From the NCBI GenBank assembly GCA_001312505.1, contig BBDW01000019.1, positions 1 through 40,444 on the forward strand: 40,444 nucleotides of DNA, in the 5' to 3' direction. Within the stretch, counting starts at the first letter, position 1. The number at the start of each line of letters is the position of its first letter. The position numbers and the translations under genes are program-made. Shown here one piece after another: positions 1 to 7,991 of the stretch. Source of the stretch: Mediterraneibacter faecis JCM 15917 (GTDB lineage Bacteria; Bacillota; Clostridia; Lachnospirales; Lachnospiraceae). The notes below the pieces were generated by a model. It made no database searches. It saw nothing but the letters and a program-made list of their open reading frames with translations, and was not told where the DNA came from.

Positions 1-22
1 CTTTGTTCTAGAAATAATAAAG

Positions 23-53
23 ATGTCAACTCAAATAAAGAAAAGGTTGACAA
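23..53 (+). promoter_or_regulatory. BirA-like operator overlapping the bioB promoter
   Basis: An inverted repeat, TGTCAAC at 24-30 and GTTGACA at 46-52, is separated by 15 bases and its right arm covers the -35 box of the bioB promoter. The BirA operator of bacteria has arms of the type TTGTnAACC and GGTTnACAA with a similar gap, so this fits biotin-dependent repression. A birA gene with an N-terminal DNA-binding domain lies about 5.7 kb downstream. The spacing is a little shorter than the best known operators, so the assignment is an inference. Confidence 0.45.
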
Positions 54-75
54 TCGAAAAAGACATGGCTATACT
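47..75 (+). promoter_or_regulatory. sigma-70-type promoter for bioB
   Basis: A consensus -35 TTGACA (47-52) and a -10 TATACT (70-75) are separated by exactly 17 bases. The expected start of transcription is near 82, giving a leader of about 165 bases before bioB. That leader holds the small conserved hairpin described at 151-178. Confidence 0.75.
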
Positions 76-150
76 ATTTTCATATGTTGTAAATAAGATC
101 AACAGAATGATAATGCTGAAGAAGCGTTGGAGATATTTGAGGATTGCGGG

Positions 151-178
151 AATTACATAGCAATGGAGTAATCCGGTT
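151..178 (+). repeat. conserved hairpin element, copy 1 (bioB leader)
   Basis: A 28-base element with stem ATTAC/GTAAT around the loop ATAGCAATGGA, followed by CCGGTT. The same element recurs at 16632-16659 with an identical loop and a stem whose changed base is compensated on the other arm. It lies 69 bases before the bioB start, after the promoter, so it would be in the transcript. Its function is unknown to me. Confidence 0.5.
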
Positions 179-246
179 GCATCAGTGAATGACAAAAATT
201 ACTTTTGAAACTCATATCATAGAAACAGAAGAAAGGGAAATATACC

Positions 247-1242
247 ATGTCAAACAGATCAATTCATACATTACTGAAAAACTGGGATGAAGAATGTCCG
301 CTTACAAGAGAAGAAGCAGTTGAAGTGCTGAATCTTCCAGAGGAGGAGATGGACAGTCTGATGGAGTGTGCTTATGCACTTCGTACAAAATACAAAGGGA
401 AGAAAGTAAGCGTTCAGCTTCTGACAAATGTTCGTAGTGGAAACTGTACACAGAACTGCGCTTATTGTGCACAATCTAAGGATTCTCAGGCAGAGATTGA
501 GAAGTACAAGAGAGTATCAGATGAAAAGCTTTATGGAGATAATGACCTGGTAGATGAGAAACATCTTGCAAGACATTGTATCGGATTGAGTGGAATCGGA
601 TTCTCAGACGAGGAGATTGAAGATCTTGCAGACCGTATCCGCGAGATGAAGAAGAAAGATACACAGATCTGCTGCTCCATCGGCTTCCTGACAGAGAAGC
701 AGGCAAGAATCCTGAAAGATGCTGGATTGGACCGTATCAACCATAATCTGAACAGCAGCCGTTCTTTCTATCCGGAGATTTGTACAACACATACTTATGA
801 TCAGCGTGTGAATAATATCAAGATGCTTCAGAGTCTTGGATTCGAGATCTGCAGTGGTGGAATTGTTGGAATGGGTGAGAGTAAGGAAGATATCGTTGAT
901 ATGCTGATGGATCTTCGCAAGATCAATCCGGAATCAGTTCCGATCAATTTCTTACTTCCGATTCCGGGAACAAGACTGGCAGATCGTGATATCTCAGAGC
1001 TGACACCGGAGTATTGCTTGAAAGTTCTTTGTCTGGCAAGACTGATGATTCCGAAGTCCGATATCCGCTGTGCAGCAGGAAGAGAAGTTTACTTCAAGGG
1101 ATTGGAACCGGAACTTTTCAAAGTTGTTGATTCTATCTTTGCATCAGGTTATCTGACAGCCGGAGGCCAGGGAATCGATGACACAATGAAAATGATAAAA
1201 GATGCGGGATTCGATGGAGAGATCGAGTCTACAGATCACTAA
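247..1242 (+). CDS. bioB: biotin synthase BioB
   Basis: Radical SAM enzyme that inserts sulfur into dethiobiotin to make biotin, a cytosolic step and the last of the pathway. The 331-residue length is normal for the family. The SAM cluster motif CxxxCxxC is at residues 67-74 (GNCTQNCAYC). The cysteines expected to hold the [2Fe-2S] cluster are visible near 111, 142-143 and 202, with the conserved arginine in the CAAGR segment near 275-279. NHNLN near 165, CTTHTYD near 179 and the PIPGT loop near 238 are all classical BioB signatures. The start follows AGAAGAAAGGG. No other biotin genes are adjacent, so the cell either imports precursors or has the rest of the pathway elsewhere. An operator-like repeat at the promoter suggests control by the birA product in this window. 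Confidence 0.93.
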   Translation: MSNRSIHTLLKNWDEECPLTREEAVEVLNLPEEEMDSLMECAYALRTKYKGKKVSVQLLTNVRSGNCTQNCAYCAQSKDSQAEIEKYKRVSDEKLYGDNDLVDEKHLARHCIGLSGIGFSDEEIEDLADRIREMKKKDTQICCSIGFLTEKQARILKDAGLDRINHNLNSSRSFYPEICTTHTYDQRVNNIKMLQSLGFEICSGGIVGMGESKEDIVDMLMDLRKINPESVPINFLLPIPGTRLADRDISELTPEYCLKVLCLARLMIPKSDIRCAAGREVYFKGLEPELFKVVDSIFASGYLTAGGQGIDDTMKMIKDAGFDGEIESTDH

Positions 1243-1281
1243 AAATGATTCAAACTATATAATAATTTTAAATAAACCGCC

Positions 1282-1337
1282 AAACGAAGGATACGCTGTT
1301 CTGAGGATGAATCAGAGTGGCGTATCTTTCGTTTTAT
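1282..1337 (+). terminator. Rho-independent terminator after bioB
   Basis: The arms 1282-1296 (AAACGAAGGATACGC) and 1320-1334 pair over 15 bases with one G-U. An inner helper stem TCTGA/TCAGA sits in the loop, and TTTT follows. The uridine tract is short but the stem is strong. Confidence 0.65.
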
Positions 1338-1347
1338 CAGCTTTTAC

Positions 1348-1376
1348 TTGCAGATGATTAAAGGGAGTGGTAACAT
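1348..1376 (+). promoter_or_regulatory. possible promoter for the K+ transporter operon
   Basis: TTGCAG (1348-1353) and TAACAT (1371-1376) lie 17 bases apart, upstream of the transporter gene at 1421. The match is only moderate. A run of eight G (1377-1384) begins directly after the -10 hexamer, where transcription would start. Confidence 0.35.
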
Positions 1377-1420
1377 GGGGGGGGTTAATAATTGTCATGT
1401 GAGAGCGAGGAAAGATAGGC

Positions 1421-2830
1421 ATGTATGGATTTTATATAGATGAAGACAGGAGAAAAGCACGAAGAGCAAAATGGAATACAGTGAGGATCATATCAATCGG
1501 ATTCTTTGGCGTGATTCTGCTTGGCAGTCTGCTCTTATGGCTTCCATTTTCAAATCATCAGCCGATTCGTTATATCGATGCACTGTTTACAGCTGTAACA
1601 TGTGTCTGCGTGACAGGATTGGTGACAGTTGTGCCGGCTGCGCAATTTACAGTGGCAGGAAAAGTGATTCTGCTTATTCTGATCCAGATCGGTGGACTTG
1701 GAATCATTGCATGTACAACTGCATTTTTAATTCTGGTTGGAAAAAGAATAAATATGAAGGAACGAGTTGTCATTCAAGAAGCCTATGGTCTGTCCACACT
1801 TCAAGGAATGATCCGGTTTATTGAAAGAGTATTGTGGGGGGGAACATTTCTTGTAGAAGGAATTGGCGCAATCGGATATTCATTTCAGTTTATTCCGGAG
1901 TATGGTGTTGCGAAGGGAATCTTCTATTCCGTGTTTCACTCAATCTCTGCATTTTGTAATGCGGGTGTAGATATTCTTGGAGATTCAAGCTTTACGAGAT
2001 ATGTCAATACACCAGTGATCACAATTACGACAACAATGCTTGTCATTCTCAGCGGTCTTGGTTATCCGGTATGGATCGATCTTGCGAAGAATATAAAGAT
2101 GACAATACAGTCCAAGGGGAAACGGCCAGTCGGAAGAACGATCACAAGACTGAGCCTGCAGAGTAAAATTGTTCTGACAATGACGTTGTTCCTTCTTACT
2201 TTGGGAACTTTGGGATTCTATTTGTTGGAGCATCATAATCCGGCAACGATGGGAACATTGAACGCTGCAGGGAAATTCCAGGCGGCTTTTTTCCAGTCTG
2301 TGACGACGAGAACGGCAGGATTTGCCAGCATATCTCAGTCAGGCCTTACGAATGGTTCGAAGCTGCTGGCCTGCATGCTGATGATCGTCGGTGGTTCACC
2401 GGCAGGAACTGCAGGTGGTATCAAGACAACAACAGTTGCTGTTCTCTTGCTTACAGCGATTTCTGTCTTGAGAGGAAACAAAGATACGGAATGTTATGGA
2501 AGAAAAATTACATTCGAAATTATAAGAGTAGGGATAACAATCACACTTGTGACATTTGTCTTCTGGCTGTTTGGGGTGACGGTGATGACAGTGATCGAGC
2601 CACAGCAGAAAGTCCTTGATCTGATGTTTGAGGCGACATCTGCGATGGCAACAGTTGGTCTGACAGTGGATCTGACGCCGGTGCTTAGTGATATCAGTCA
2701 TGTCGTTCTGATGCTCATGATGTATATTGGACGAATCGGACCAATGACGATGGCACTTATATTTTCCGGTCATGTGGATAAGAAGAATCAGTTCCGTACT
2801 CTGCCGGAAGCGAAGATTATGGTTGGATAA
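1421..2830 (+). CDS. TrkH/KtrB-family K+ uptake channel subunit
   Basis: Integral membrane translocating subunit of a Ktr/Trk-type potassium uptake system. It has 469 residues and about eight hydrophobic segments after a short basic N-terminus. The four pore-loop repeats of this family can be followed: TCVCVTGL near 58, SAFCNAG near 180, a weaker third repeat TTRTAG near 295, and SAMATVGL near 400. The segment GGSPAGTAGGIKTTT near 325 is the hallmark loop of the family. The partner RCK subunit follows 72 bases downstream. A run of seven G at 1836-1842 gives the pair Gly-Gly in RVLWGGTF, where relatives usually have one Gly. The exact transported ion (K+ alone or with Na+ coupling) cannot be read from sequence. 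Confidence 0.88.
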   Translation: MYGFYIDEDRRKARRAKWNTVRIISIGFFGVILLGSLLLWLPFSNHQPIRYIDALFTAVTCVCVTGLVTVVPAAQFTVAGKVILLILIQIGGLGIIACTTAFLILVGKRINMKERVVIQEAYGLSTLQGMIRFIERVLWGGTFLVEGIGAIGYSFQFIPEYGVAKGIFYSVFHSISAFCNAGVDILGDSSFTRYVNTPVITITTTMLVILSGLGYPVWIDLAKNIKMTIQSKGKRPVGRTITRLSLQSKIVLTMTLFLLTLGTLGFYLLEHHNPATMGTLNAAGKFQAAFFQSVTTRTAGFASISQSGLTNGSKLLACMLMIVGGSPAGTAGGIKTTTVAVLLLTAISVLRGNKDTECYGRKITFEIIRVGITITLVTFVFWLFGVTVMTVIEPQQKVLDLMFEATSAMATVGLTVDLTPVLSDISHVVLMLMMYIGRIGPMTMALIFSGHVDKKNQFRTLPEAKIMVG

Positions 2831-2902
2831 AAATATAAAAGAGAAGATAAAAGAAACGGGATAAAGAAAAGATAAGAAGCAGTATATGAGAAGGAGAAAA
2901 CG

Positions 2903-3565
2903 ATGAGAAAGCAGTTTGCAGTTCTGGGGGGGCTTGGTAGCTTTGGCCGGAGTGTGGCCTTGACACTTGAAAATATGGGATGCGATGTGATTGTTGTAGA
3001 TAAATCACAGGAGACAATTCAGGAGATCTCGGACAGAGTAACTTATGCTATTACGGCAGATATCACAGAGAAAGAAGCTCTGAGTGCACTGGGAACAAGG
3101 AATTTGGACGGAGCAATTATTGGAGTTGCGGAGAATCTTGAAGCAGGGATCATGGCGACTCTGCTTTGTAAAGAAATAGGAATTCCAAAGGTTGTTGCCA
3201 AAGCAAAGAATAAGTTACAGGGAACTATATTGAAGAAAGTAGGGGGGGCAGATACTGTTGTATATCCTGAGATTGAGATGGGCAGCCGGGTTGCCAAAAG
3301 CCTTCTGGCAACAGAATTCACAGACTGGATTGAACTGTCAAATGATTACAGTATGGTTGAGATCGCTGTTCCAAAACCGTGGATCAATCACAGTATGGCA
3401 GAACTGGGTATACGTACGAAATATGGAGTTACAGTTGTAGGAATCATGCAGGACGGAAATGTTAATGTAGAGTTTAATCCACAGATGCCGCTTCCGGAGA
3501 ATGCACTATTGATTTTGGTTGGAGCAAATAAAGTACTCGAAAAAATTGGAAAATTGGAGAAATAG
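2903..3565 (+). CDS. TrkA/KtrA-family regulatory subunit of K+ transporter
   Basis: Cytosolic RCK protein that binds nucleotide and gates the membrane subunit encoded just upstream. It has 220 residues: an N-terminal Rossmann-type RCK_N domain (about 1-120) and an RCK_C domain (about 135-215, ending LILVGANKVLEKI), the normal length for KtrA. The start is preceded by GAAGGAGAAAACG. The dinucleotide loop reads VLGGLGSFG at residues 7-15, whereas the family pattern is GLGxFG, so one extra Gly encoded by the seven-G run at 2926-2932 sits in the binding loop. A second run at 3242-3248 gives KKVGGADTVVYPE, where relatives have KKxGAD. Both look like in-frame three-base additions. Confidence 0.88.
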   Translation: MRKQFAVLGGLGSFGRSVALTLENMGCDVIVVDKSQETIQEISDRVTYAITADITEKEALSALGTRNLDGAIIGVAENLEAGIMATLLCKEIGIPKVVAKAKNKLQGTILKKVGGADTVVYPEIEMGSRVAKSLLATEFTDWIELSNDYSMVEIAVPKPWINHSMAELGIRTKYGVTVVGIMQDGNVNVEFNPQMPLPENALLILVGANKVLEKIGKLEK

Positions 3566-3568
3566 ATT

Positions 3569-4357
3569 ATGATAACAAGTACATCGAATGCACAGGTCAA
3601 AGAACTGGCGAAGCTGCAGAAGAAGAGCCGCTTAAGAGATGAGAAAGGAATCTTTCTCGTGGAAGGACCAAGAATGACAGAAGAGATTCCGGCGGAACGA
3701 ATTGAGAAAGTATATGCTTCAGAAAGCTTTGCAAAGAAGAATAAAGAATTTTTAGAGAAATTACAGGCGCCGGTCGAGCTTCTGACAGATACTGTGTTCG
3801 CTTATGTGTCAGATACAAAGACACCGCAGGGAATTCTGGCGATTGTGAAGAGACTCAATTATACGATGAATGACCTGATGCAGGTGAAAAATCAGAAGGC
3901 ACCGCATTTGGTTGTGTTGGATAATCTGCAGGATCCGGGAAATCTCGGAACTATTTTCAGAACAGCTGAGGCAGCAGGTGTAACCGGAATCTTATTGAGC
4001 AAAGATTGCGTGGACGTCTACAATCCAAAGGTGATTCGTTCCACGATGGGGGCTGTATTCCGTATGCCGTTCCTCTATGTGGAAGATCTTCCGGAGAAGA
4101 TCAAAGAGCTGCAGAAGAAGAGTATTAAAACTTACGCAGCACATTTGCGTGGAGAAAATGCATACGACGAGGAAGATTATACAACTGGTTGTGCATTTTT
4201 GATAGGAAATGAGGGAAACGGACTTCGTGATGAAGTTGCAGACTGCGCGGATTGTCTTATCCGTATCCCAATGGAAGGCGAGGCAGAATCTCTAAATGCG
4301 GCAGTGGCAGCGGCGGTTCTGATGTTCGAAGCAGGAAGACAGAGAAGAAAGAAATAA
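3569..4357 (+). CDS. SpoU/TrmH-family RNA 2'-O-methyltransferase
   Basis: SAM-dependent knotted (SPOUT) methyltransferase, 262 residues, expected to methylate ribose in rRNA or tRNA. An N-terminal substrate-binding region (about 1-100, opening with ITSTSNAQVKELAKLQ) precedes the SpoU domain. All three SpoU motifs are clear: LQDPGNLGTIFRTAEA near 119 (motif 1), LIGNEGNGL near 211 (motif 2) and IPMEGEAESLNAAVAAA near 232 (motif 3). The start lies three bases after the KtrA-like stop, with GGAGAAAT inside the preceding gene as ribosome site, so the two are translationally coupled. The five-G run in TMGAVFR is normal for the family. The target nucleotide is not predictable here. Confidence 0.87.
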   Translation: MITSTSNAQVKELAKLQKKSRLRDEKGIFLVEGPRMTEEIPAERIEKVYASESFAKKNKEFLEKLQAPVELLTDTVFAYVSDTKTPQGILAIVKRLNYTMNDLMQVKNQKAPHLVVLDNLQDPGNLGTIFRTAEAAGVTGILLSKDCVDVYNPKVIRSTMGAVFRMPFLYVEDLPEKIKELQKKSIKTYAAHLRGENAYDEEDYTTGCAFLIGNEGNGLRDEVADCADCLIRIPMEGEAESLNAAVAAAVLMFEAGRQRRKK

Positions 4358-4426
4358 TAAAAATGCATAAAAGAATGTATAAGTACTGAATAAATATGTA
4401 TAAAACAGAGTAAAATAAAGTTTTAG

Positions 4427-4456
4427 TTGCATTTTTATACACGAATGTAGTATACT
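4427..4456 (+). promoter_or_regulatory. argF promoter with ArgR/AhrC box
   Basis: The -35 TTGCAT (4427-4432) and -10 TATACT (4451-4456) are 18 bases apart. Overlapping the -35 is TGCATTTTTATACA (4428-4441), a perfect TGnAT-N4-ATnCA dyad of the type bound by the arginine repressor. Looser half-sites such as TGAATAAATATGTAT lie just upstream (about 4387-4401). This suggests arginine-dependent control of argF. Confidence 0.6.
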
Positions 4457-4553
4457 AAATTCATCGGTTACAATGTAGGTTCAAAGATATGAAGAAGAGA
4501 AGGACAGAGAGGGTTCTGATTCATATAGTTATAGAATAGAAAGGACGAGAACG

Positions 4554-5519
4554 ATGGATTTAAAAGGAAGAAATTTTCTGACACTGAAGGATTTTACACC
4601 AGAGGAGATTACATACCTGCTTGATCTGGCAGCAGACCTCAAAGAGAAGAAGAAAAACGGAGTACCGGTGGATCATTATCATGGCAAGAACATTGCACTG
4701 ATCTTTGAGAAGACAAGTACAAGAACACGTTGTGCATTCGAAGTGGCAGCGCATGATATGGGAATGGGAACAACTTATCTTGATCCATCAGGTTCTCAGA
4801 TTGGAAAGAAAGAGAGCATCGAAGATACAGCTCGTGTACTTGGAAGAATGTATGACGGAATCGAATATCGTGGATTCGGTCAGGAAATCGTAGAAGATCT
4901 TGCAAAATATGCAGGAGTACCGGTATGGAACGGTCTGACAAATGAATATCATCCGACACAGATGCTGGCAGATATGCTGACAATCCGTGAGAATTTCGGA
5001 GAACTCAAAGGCCGCAAGCTTGTATACATGGGAGATGCAAGATTTAACATGGGTAATTCCCTGATGATCGCATGCTCTAAGCTTGGAATGCATTTCGTAG
5101 CATGTACAACAAAAGAATATTTCCCGAACGAAGAGCTTGTTGAAACTTGTAAAGGTTATGCTGCACAGTCCGGAGCAACAATTACTCTGACTGAAGATGT
5201 AAAAGAAGGAACAAAGGACGCAGATGTTATCTATACAGATGTATGGGTATCCATGGGCGAGCCGGATGAAGTATGGGAGAAGAGAATCAAAGAACTTTCA
5301 CCATATAAGGTAACAAAAGAAGTTATGGCAAATGCAAAAGATACAGCTATTTTCCTGCATTGCCTGCCGGCATTCCATGACCTGAAGACAAAGATTGGAG
5401 CAGAGATGGGACAGCGTTTCGGAATCGAAGATATGGAAGTGACAGACGAAGTATTCGAGTCTGCACAGTCCAAAGTATTCGATGAGGCAGAGAACAGAAT
5501 GCATACGATCAAGCTGTAA
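4554..5519 (+). CDS. argF: ornithine carbamoyltransferase
   Basis: Transfers the carbamoyl group of carbamoyl phosphate to ornithine, forming citrulline in arginine synthesis (or the reverse in catabolism). It is cytosolic, normally a trimer. It has 321 residues. The carbamoyl phosphate loop STRTR is at 55-59, HPTQ at 133-136, the ornithine-binding SMG loop at 233-235 and the HCLP motif at 269-272. The protein ends MHTIKL, slightly shorter than many homologues. The gene stands alone behind its own promoter and an ArgR-type box, which favours the anabolic role and the symbol argF over arcB. The start follows AGAAAGGACGAGAACG. Confidence 0.92.
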   Translation: MDLKGRNFLTLKDFTPEEITYLLDLAADLKEKKKNGVPVDHYHGKNIALIFEKTSTRTRCAFEVAAHDMGMGTTYLDPSGSQIGKKESIEDTARVLGRMYDGIEYRGFGQEIVEDLAKYAGVPVWNGLTNEYHPTQMLADMLTIRENFGELKGRKLVYMGDARFNMGNSLMIACSKLGMHFVACTTKEYFPNEELVETCKGYAAQSGATITLTEDVKEGTKDADVIYTDVWVSMGEPDEVWEKRIKELSPYKVTKEVMANAKDTAIFLHCLPAFHDLKTKIGAEMGQRFGIEDMEVTDEVFESAQSKVFDEAENRMHTIKL

Positions 5520-5676
5520 TGGTTGCAACACTTGGCGAGTTCTAAGAGAACGTAATCGCACATCGTGTGAACAGTAACGCGCAATGTATTTGATGAACTT
5601 GAGAAATCAGCAGAAGTTTGGTATGATAAATGAGTTGAAGATCAGACCGGCTTCTGTGGAAAATAAGAATGAGCAG
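5520..5676. other. argF-birA intergenic stretch, no gene seen
   Basis: About 160 bases between the argF stop and the terminator hairpin at 5679. No plausible open frame with a ribosome site, no tRNA-like fold and no strong promoter were found in it. Confidence 0.4.
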
Positions 5677-5678
5677 AA

Positions 5679-5719
5679 GGTGTCTGTTATTCCAGAGATG
5701 GGACAGACACCTTTCTTTT
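5679..5719 (+). terminator. terminator between argF and birA
   Basis: GGTGTCTGT (5679-5687) pairs perfectly with ACAGACACC (5703-5711), and TTTCTTTT follows. It ends only about 30 bases before the birA start, so birA must either have a promoter inside this region or rely on read-through. Confidence 0.7.
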
Positions 5720-5750
5720 GTATAAAGGTCTGATGAGAGGTGGAATTAGA

Positions 5751-6746
5751 ATGAAAGCTGAAATATTAAAATTATTGAGGGAAGCGGACGGATATGTGTC
5801 AGGCCAGCAGCTTTGTGAAAAGTTCGGGGTGTCAAGAACTGCAGTCTGGAAGGTGATCCGTCAGCTGCAGGAAGAAGGATATCAGGTTGAAGCTGTGCGG
5901 AATAAAGGTTATCATATTGTAGATAGTCCGGATGTGATGACGAAAGAAGAGCTCGATAGCCTGATGGATACGCAGTGGGCCGGAAGAAACATCGTTTATT
6001 ACGATTCGGTAGATTCTACAAATCTGAGGATCAAGCAGATGGGAGATGAAGGTGCACCGGAAGGTACACTTGCGGTAGCAGATAAGCAGACAGCCGGAAG
6101 AGGGAGAAGGGGGGGCCGTTCCTGGGATTCACCGTCAGGTTCAAGCATTTACATGTCCTTGTTGCTTCGTCCGAAGATTGAACCGGATCAGGCGCCGATG
6201 CTGACGCTTGTGATGGCATTAAGTGTAGCAGAGGGAATCATGGATTGCGGAGATTCCTGTGGAAACCCAGATGTAAAGATCAAGTGGCCAAATGATATTA
6301 TCATTAATGGAAAGAAGCTCGTCGGAATCCTGACAGAGATGAGCACTCAGATCGATTACATTAATCATGTAACGATTGGTGTAGGGATCAATGTGAACCT
6401 GACAGAGTTCCCTGAGGAGATCCGTGAGACAGCGACATCACTCAGACTGGAATGTGGACATGTGGTAAAGAGAGCACCGTTGATCGCAGCAGTGATGAAA
6501 CGCTTTGAACAGAACTACACGGTTTTCCTTGAACATGGAGATCTGTCCGGTCTGAAAGAACGTTACAGCGAATTACTGGTTAATAAAGACCGTGAGGTCC
6601 GGATTCTTGGCGCGAAAGAACAGTACAATGCTTACGCACTTGGAATCAATCAGACAGGAGAATTGATCGTTCGGAAAGAAGATGGAACCGAAGAGGCGGT
6701 GTATGCCGGAGAAGTTTCGGTGCGCGGCGTATATGGGTATGTATAA
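5751..6746 (+). CDS. birA: bifunctional biotin-[acetyl-CoA-carboxylase] ligase / biotin repressor
   Basis: Attaches biotin to carboxylase carrier domains through biotinyl-5'-AMP and, as a dimer, represses biotin genes. It has 331 residues from the ATG at 5751, which follows AGGTGG; an upstream in-frame TTG at 5718 overlaps the terminator tail and lacks a ribosome site. Residues 1-60 form a winged helix-turn-helix (VSGQQLCEKFGVSRTAVW). The catalytic domain holds the nucleotide loop near 117-123, KWPND near 178 and GVGINV, with a small C-terminal domain. The loop reads GRGRRGGRSW, while the family pattern is GRGRxGRxW; the extra Gly comes from the seven-G run at 6109-6115 and would sit in the active site if real. 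A likely target operator lies at the bioB promoter. Confidence 0.9.
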   Translation: MKAEILKLLREADGYVSGQQLCEKFGVSRTAVWKVIRQLQEEGYQVEAVRNKGYHIVDSPDVMTKEELDSLMDTQWAGRNIVYYDSVDSTNLRIKQMGDEGAPEGTLAVADKQTAGRGRRGGRSWDSPSGSSIYMSLLLRPKIEPDQAPMLTLVMALSVAEGIMDCGDSCGNPDVKIKWPNDIIINGKKLVGILTEMSTQIDYINHVTIGVGINVNLTEFPEEIRETATSLRLECGHVVKRAPLIAAVMKRFEQNYTVFLEHGDLSGLKERYSELLVNKDREVRILGAKEQYNAYALGINQTGELIVRKEDGTEEAVYAGEVSVRGVYGYV

Positions 6747-6868
6747 CCAGGTGGATAAGACCTACGGAATGTGAATAAGTCATCGGGATTATGCAGTGAA
6801 TGTGGAAAATATGGAAAGGTAAGTACTGTTTACAGAAACTGTGGGCAGTGATATAAGGTGTAAAAATT

Positions 6869-7213
6869 ATGGATGAAGAAATGGTATTGTGTGCGGCCAG
6901 CTCCTATGAGCAGAAATATTATCTGAACCCGGAATTTGAATCTCTTCCGGAAGCAGTGAAACAGGAATTGCAGATCATGTGTGTGTTGTATACAGCGGAT
7001 GTTGGAGGAGTTCTCCTGCTGGTGTTTGATGAGAATGGAAACCTTGAGTTGAAAGTAGAGCACAACGAGGGTGATTTCTCATTCGATGAGATTGGTAGTG
7101 TACTGAAGATCAAAGAGCTGCAGGACACAAAGGAAGAGCTTTTCAAGTCTCTTGAAATGTTTTACAAAGTATTCTATCTCGGAGAAGAGATGGAAGAAGA
7201 GACAGAGGAATAA
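6869..7213 (+). CDS. small acidic hypothetical protein (DUF6145-like)
   Basis: A 114-residue acidic protein with no signal peptide, membrane segment or catalytic motif that I can see. It begins MDEEMVLCAASSYEQ and ends in a run of glutamates. It resembles a short protein found widely in Lachnospiraceae and listed, as I recall, as DUF6145; this is from memory. A central stretch (VGGVLLLVFDENGNLELK) suggests a beta-rich core. The start follows AAGGTGTAAAAATT at 6869. It is likely co-transcribed with birA, 122 bases upstream, and is followed by a bidirectional terminator. Function unknown. Confidence 0.6.
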   Translation: MDEEMVLCAASSYEQKYYLNPEFESLPEAVKQELQIMCVLYTADVGGVLLLVFDENGNLELKVEHNEGDFSFDEIGSVLKIKELQDTKEELFKSLEMFYKVFYLGEEMEEETEE

Positions 7214-7263
7214 ATAGTCAGATAAATAGATTACGGTTTATCTGTCGAATTTTAAAACTATAA

Positions 7264-7332
7264 AAAAGCCCATGGCGGAATCTGAATGATAAGTTTGTTG
7301 AACTTATCATTCAGATTCCGCCATGGGCTTTT
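7264..7332. terminator. very long perfect hairpin, bidirectional terminator
   Basis: Two perfect 32-base arms (7264-7295 and 7301-7332) around the five-base loop TGTTG, with AAAA at the left edge and TTTT at the right, so it works on either strand. It sits between the convergent hypothetical gene and lon and probably ends both transcripts. Confidence 0.85.
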
Positions 7333-7368
7333 GTTTCTCATAGTTTCCGTTTAACGATAGGTCACTTT

Positions 7369-7991
7369 TTATCCGAGCAATAACTTCAGAACGTCGCTGA
7401 CCTTTTTCACCGGAGTGATTTTCAGCTTATCCTTTACTTCAGCAGCTACATCTTCGAGATCATCTGCGTTGTCAAAAGGAATCAGTATTTTTGTAATACC
7501 GGCCCTCTGGGCAGCCATCAGTTTCTCAGGAAGCCCACCGATCGGAAGTATACCTCCGCGGAGGGAAACTTCACCGGTCATGGCATAATCCGGGCTGACA
7601 GCCTTTCCGGTAACAAGGGAAGCAAGTGCTGTGGTTAATGTAATGCCGGCAGATGGACCATCTTTTGGAACAGCTCCTTCCGGCACATGAATGTGCAGAT
7701 CATGATCCTGGAAAACCTTGCTTTCTTTAGGATAAAGAGACTTCACAAGTGTCAGTGCAATCTGTACAGATTCTTTCATGACATCTCCAAGCTGTCCGGT
7801 GATGATCACCTTTCCTTCCCCCCCTTCTGTCAGCTTTGTCTCTATAAACAGAATCTCACCGCCTGCCTGTGTCCATGCAAGTCCGGTGACAACACCAGGC
7901 TGTGTGGAAGTTAATTTCTGGTCATGATGCAGTTTCTTACGGCCGAGATAGTCTTTCAGATTCGATTTATTTACTGTCAGAGTCTGCCCCC
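7369..7991 (-). CDS. lon: Lon protease, C-terminal piece (proteolytic domain)
   Basis: Continuation of lon after a one-base frameshift; this piece is in a different frame from the rest. It carries the Ser-Lys protease domain: TGLAWTQAGGEIL, then ITGQLGDVMKES, the nucleophile segment PKDGPSAGIT with the catalytic Ser, and GGLPEKLMAA with the catalytic Lys. The shift is best placed at the five-C run 7987-7991. Removing one C there makes the frame read straight through as KEEG-QTLTVNKSNLKDYLG, a normal link to the protease domain. A seven-C run at 7818-7824 adds one Gly (TEGGEGK, family TEGxGK). The gene is probably intact in the cell. Confidence 0.85.

Noticed and set aside
2396..2773. Long reverse-strand frame rich in His and Cys across the TrkH-like gene
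   Set aside because: It is the shadow of a well-supported membrane protein, with no ribosome site and no family resemblance.
5718..5750. Upstream TTG start for birA
   Set aside because: It overlaps the terminator tail and lacks a ribosome site; the ATG at 5751 follows AGGTGG.
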